Assembly (NCBI RefSeq): GCF_040438925.1
Contig: NZ_CP159258.1
Location: 5,789,001 to 5,853,000, forward strand
Direction: 5' to 3'
Length of the DNA: 64,000 bases
Origin: Pseudomonas sp. MYb327
GTDB lineage: Bacteria > Pseudomonadota > Gammaproteobacteria > Pseudomonadales > Pseudomonadaceae
This document shows positions 62,664 through 64,000 of the stretch, piece by piece. How positions within the stretch are numbered: position 1 is the stretch's first letter; each line of letters starts with the position of its first letter. The notes beneath the pieces were generated by a model. That model did not search any database. It was not told the origin of the DNA and worked only from the letters and a program-made list of their open reading frames with translations. Made by a program: the position numbers and the translations under genes.

Positions 62664-63809
62664 TTATGGTGTCGAGTCATCTGGATAGTGGATTTCATAG
62701 CGCGTACTGCGCCCACCACCTGGCAGGCGTTGCAGGCATCCCTTATCCAGCAGTTCGGCCAGATGACGGGTCGCGGTTGCCTTGGATACCTTCGCCACGG
62801 CTTGATACTGAGCCGCGCTGATCCCGCCTTCGAATCCGCGCTCCCCGCCATCCAGCAGGCGATTGAGTACTTTGGTCTGCTCGATCGACAGTTCAGATTC
62901 GCGGTGCGCTTGCCAGAATCGCGCTTTGCCCAGCACCGACTCGATCCGCACCATTGCCTGTTGCAGGCTGCTTAGTAGGGTTTGCAGAAACCATTCGAGC
63001 CATTCAGTAGCGTCCAGATCGGCTTTTTGGCTGCGTTCAAGTACACGGTAATAACCGGAACGATCATCGAGAATGCTCGCCGACATGGCGCAGAAGCGAA
63101 TCGCCTGGGCCTCGCCTTGTGCCAATGCCAGGTCGGTGATGGTGCGCGTCAGGCGTCCGTTACCATCATCGAAGGGGTGCAGCGTAACGAACCAGAAATG
63201 CGCGATACCTGCGCGCAACAGGGGATCGAGTCCTGCTGCATTGCGGCTGTTCTCGAACCACGTGAGGAAGGTGTCGAGTTGTCGCTCAAGGCCCTTGCGA
63301 GGCGGCGCTTCGAAGTGCACGGTCGGCCTGTCCAGACGGCCGGAGACCACTTGCATCGGCTCTTCGCCACGCAAAGCACCAACACGGATGCTGCGCGCAG
63401 CGAGATCGGAATTTTGTTCTGGGAACAGCCACTCATGCCAGTCCAGTAATCGGTCAAGCGTCAGCGGGGCGGCGAAATGCTGCGTGGCATCTAGCATCAG
63501 TTGCGCGAGGCCCTCGCTGCGTTTGCTGACGTTGTCTGCCTCGTTGAGTTCCAGCCCCAATCGCCGAGCCAATGAAGAGCGAACCGAACCGACATTCAGC
63601 TGTTCACCTTCGATCGCGGACGAAGTGACGATGTTTTGCAGCAACGCATCCAGTTCACTTTGCGCGCTCAGCGAACTGCCCACAGAACGGGCCATACCCA
63701 TTAATCGCCCTTGCGCTTGGATGCACTCGCGCAGCAAGGGTGCCAAGCGCTCGGCATTCCAGGTGAAGTCCGGCCAGTCAGGCTGCTGCCATATCCATTG
63801 ATGTGTCAT
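62664..63809 (-). CDS. Fic family protein, class II, with C-terminal winged helix
   Basis: A 381-residue protein from ATG 63809 (MTHQWIWQQPDWPDFTW). The inhibitory motif SSAIEG (near residue 67) precedes the Fic domain, whose active loop is HPFDDGNGR (about 212-220); this makes it a class II Fic, expected to AMPylate a protein and be self-inhibited. A winged-helix domain (SAAQYQAVAKVSKATATRHLAELLDKG) ends it. An alternative ATG at 63860 falls inside the upstream repeat array and would add 17 residues. The winged helix may bind that array. Confidence 0.85.
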   Translation of the reverse strand: MTHQWIWQQPDWPDFTWNAERLAPLLRECIQAQGRLMGMARSVGSSLSAQSELDALLQNIVTSSAIEGEQLNVGSVRSSLARRLGLELNEADNVSKRSEGLAQLMLDATQHFAAPLTLDRLLDWHEWLFPEQNSDLAARSIRVGALRGEEPMQVVSGRLDRPTVHFEAPPRKGLERQLDTFLTWFENSRNAAGLDPLLRAGIAHFWFVTLHPFDDGNGRLTRTITDLALAQGEAQAIRFCAMSASILDDRSGYYRVLERSQKADLDATEWLEWFLQTLLSSLQQAMVRIESVLGKARFWQAHRESELSIEQTKVLNRLLDGGERGFEGGISAAQYQAVAKVSKATATRHLAELLDKGCLQRLPGGGRSTRYEIHYPDDSTP

Positions 63810-63830
63810 GAACGGGATGCTCTTAAAGGT

Positions 63831-63893
63831 TGAGCCGATTGGAAAGTCTATTCGGCTCATTTTGTGAGCCGAATATGACGCTTATTCGGCTCA
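63831..63893 (-). promoter_or_regulatory. Four-copy operator array upstream of the fic gene
   Basis: Four 11-bp copies of TGAGCCGAATA alternate in direction: 63831-63841 (two mismatches), 63849-63859 (inverted), 63865-63875 and 63883-63893 (inverted), with gaps of 7, 5 and 7 bases. A candidate minus-strand promoter, TGGACG (63900-63895) and CATATT (63877-63872) with 17 bases between, is embedded in it. Confidence 0.65.
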
Positions 63894-64000
63894 CCGTCCA
63901 CCACGCGTCGTGAAACCCTACGCACTTTGAGGCACCCGCGATTGTTAAAAAACACCCGACTGGCTAACCTTCGCGCCAACGACGACCCGACAGTCACGGG

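Overview
The window is a chromosomal segment of a Pseudomonas, most likely of the P. fluorescens group. The evidence is the gene order (fusA-tuf-S10-spc-alpha-katA-ftnA-uvrA-MFS-ssb, and later epimerase-oprG-ABC-nrdR-ribD-ribC-ribB-ribH-nusB-thiL-pgpA-ribA-dxs-ispA-xseB, which follows the order I know from P. aeruginosa), the GC-rich codon use, and many paired REP palindromes of the types common in fluorescent pseudomonads. I see no tRNA, rRNA, CRISPR array, insertion sequence, integrase or prophage.

1-15.2 kb is the translation block: the end of fusA, tuf, a terminator, then 27 ribosomal protein genes with secY and rpoA, all on the plus strand. Besides the consensus promoter before rpsJ there is a second, closely similar promoter inside the cluster between rpsN and rpsH. 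A hairpin after rpmJ separates the alpha group (rpsM-rpsK-rpsD-rpoA-rplQ), which ends in a strong terminator.

15.3-25 kb holds oxidative stress and DNA repair genes: catalase katA with an Anr/FNR-like box upstream, a heme-free-type ferritin ftnA, uvrA (minus strand, TTG start), a YajR-like MFS transporter and ssb. Then follow an alpha/beta hydrolase, a cysteine hydrolase and a divergent DJ-1/AraC-type regulator.

25-41.7 kb is the more accessory part. A DUF3182 gene overlaps an alpha/beta hydrolase gene. A minus-strand operon DUF72-ybhP-clsB-ybhN is tightly overlapped and points to phospholipid or envelope work. After it come a YdhP-like MFS transporter, a large MscS-type channel, the Lhr helicase and a pair of nucleotide-sugar reductase/epimerase genes. 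REP doublets sit in most of the gaps; in two cases the REP supplies the stop codon of the neighbouring gene.

41.7-48.5 kb contains oprG with an Anr-like box at a class II position, and a Zur-box-preceded group made of a His-rich DUF2796 protein, a MacB/LolD-like ABC ATPase, an FtsX-like permease and a DUF3299 periplasmic protein; I infer a zinc-starvation envelope system. CnoX, a METTL20-like methyltransferase and a YbaY-like lipoprotein follow.

48.5-64 kb carries nrdR and the riboflavin genes with nusB, thiL and pgpA, then a solute-binding protein, ribA, a small membrane protein, a BtuF-like and a BtuB-like protein, the isoprenoid genes dxs-ispA-xseB, and a class II Fic protein gene. The Fic gene is preceded by an array of four alternating copies of an 11-bp motif embedded in a candidate promoter, the most striking unexplained sequence structure in the window. 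No single region looks like a wholly novel multi-gene system; the best candidates are the Fic operator array, the Zur-linked ABC group and the DUF3182/hydrolase pair.
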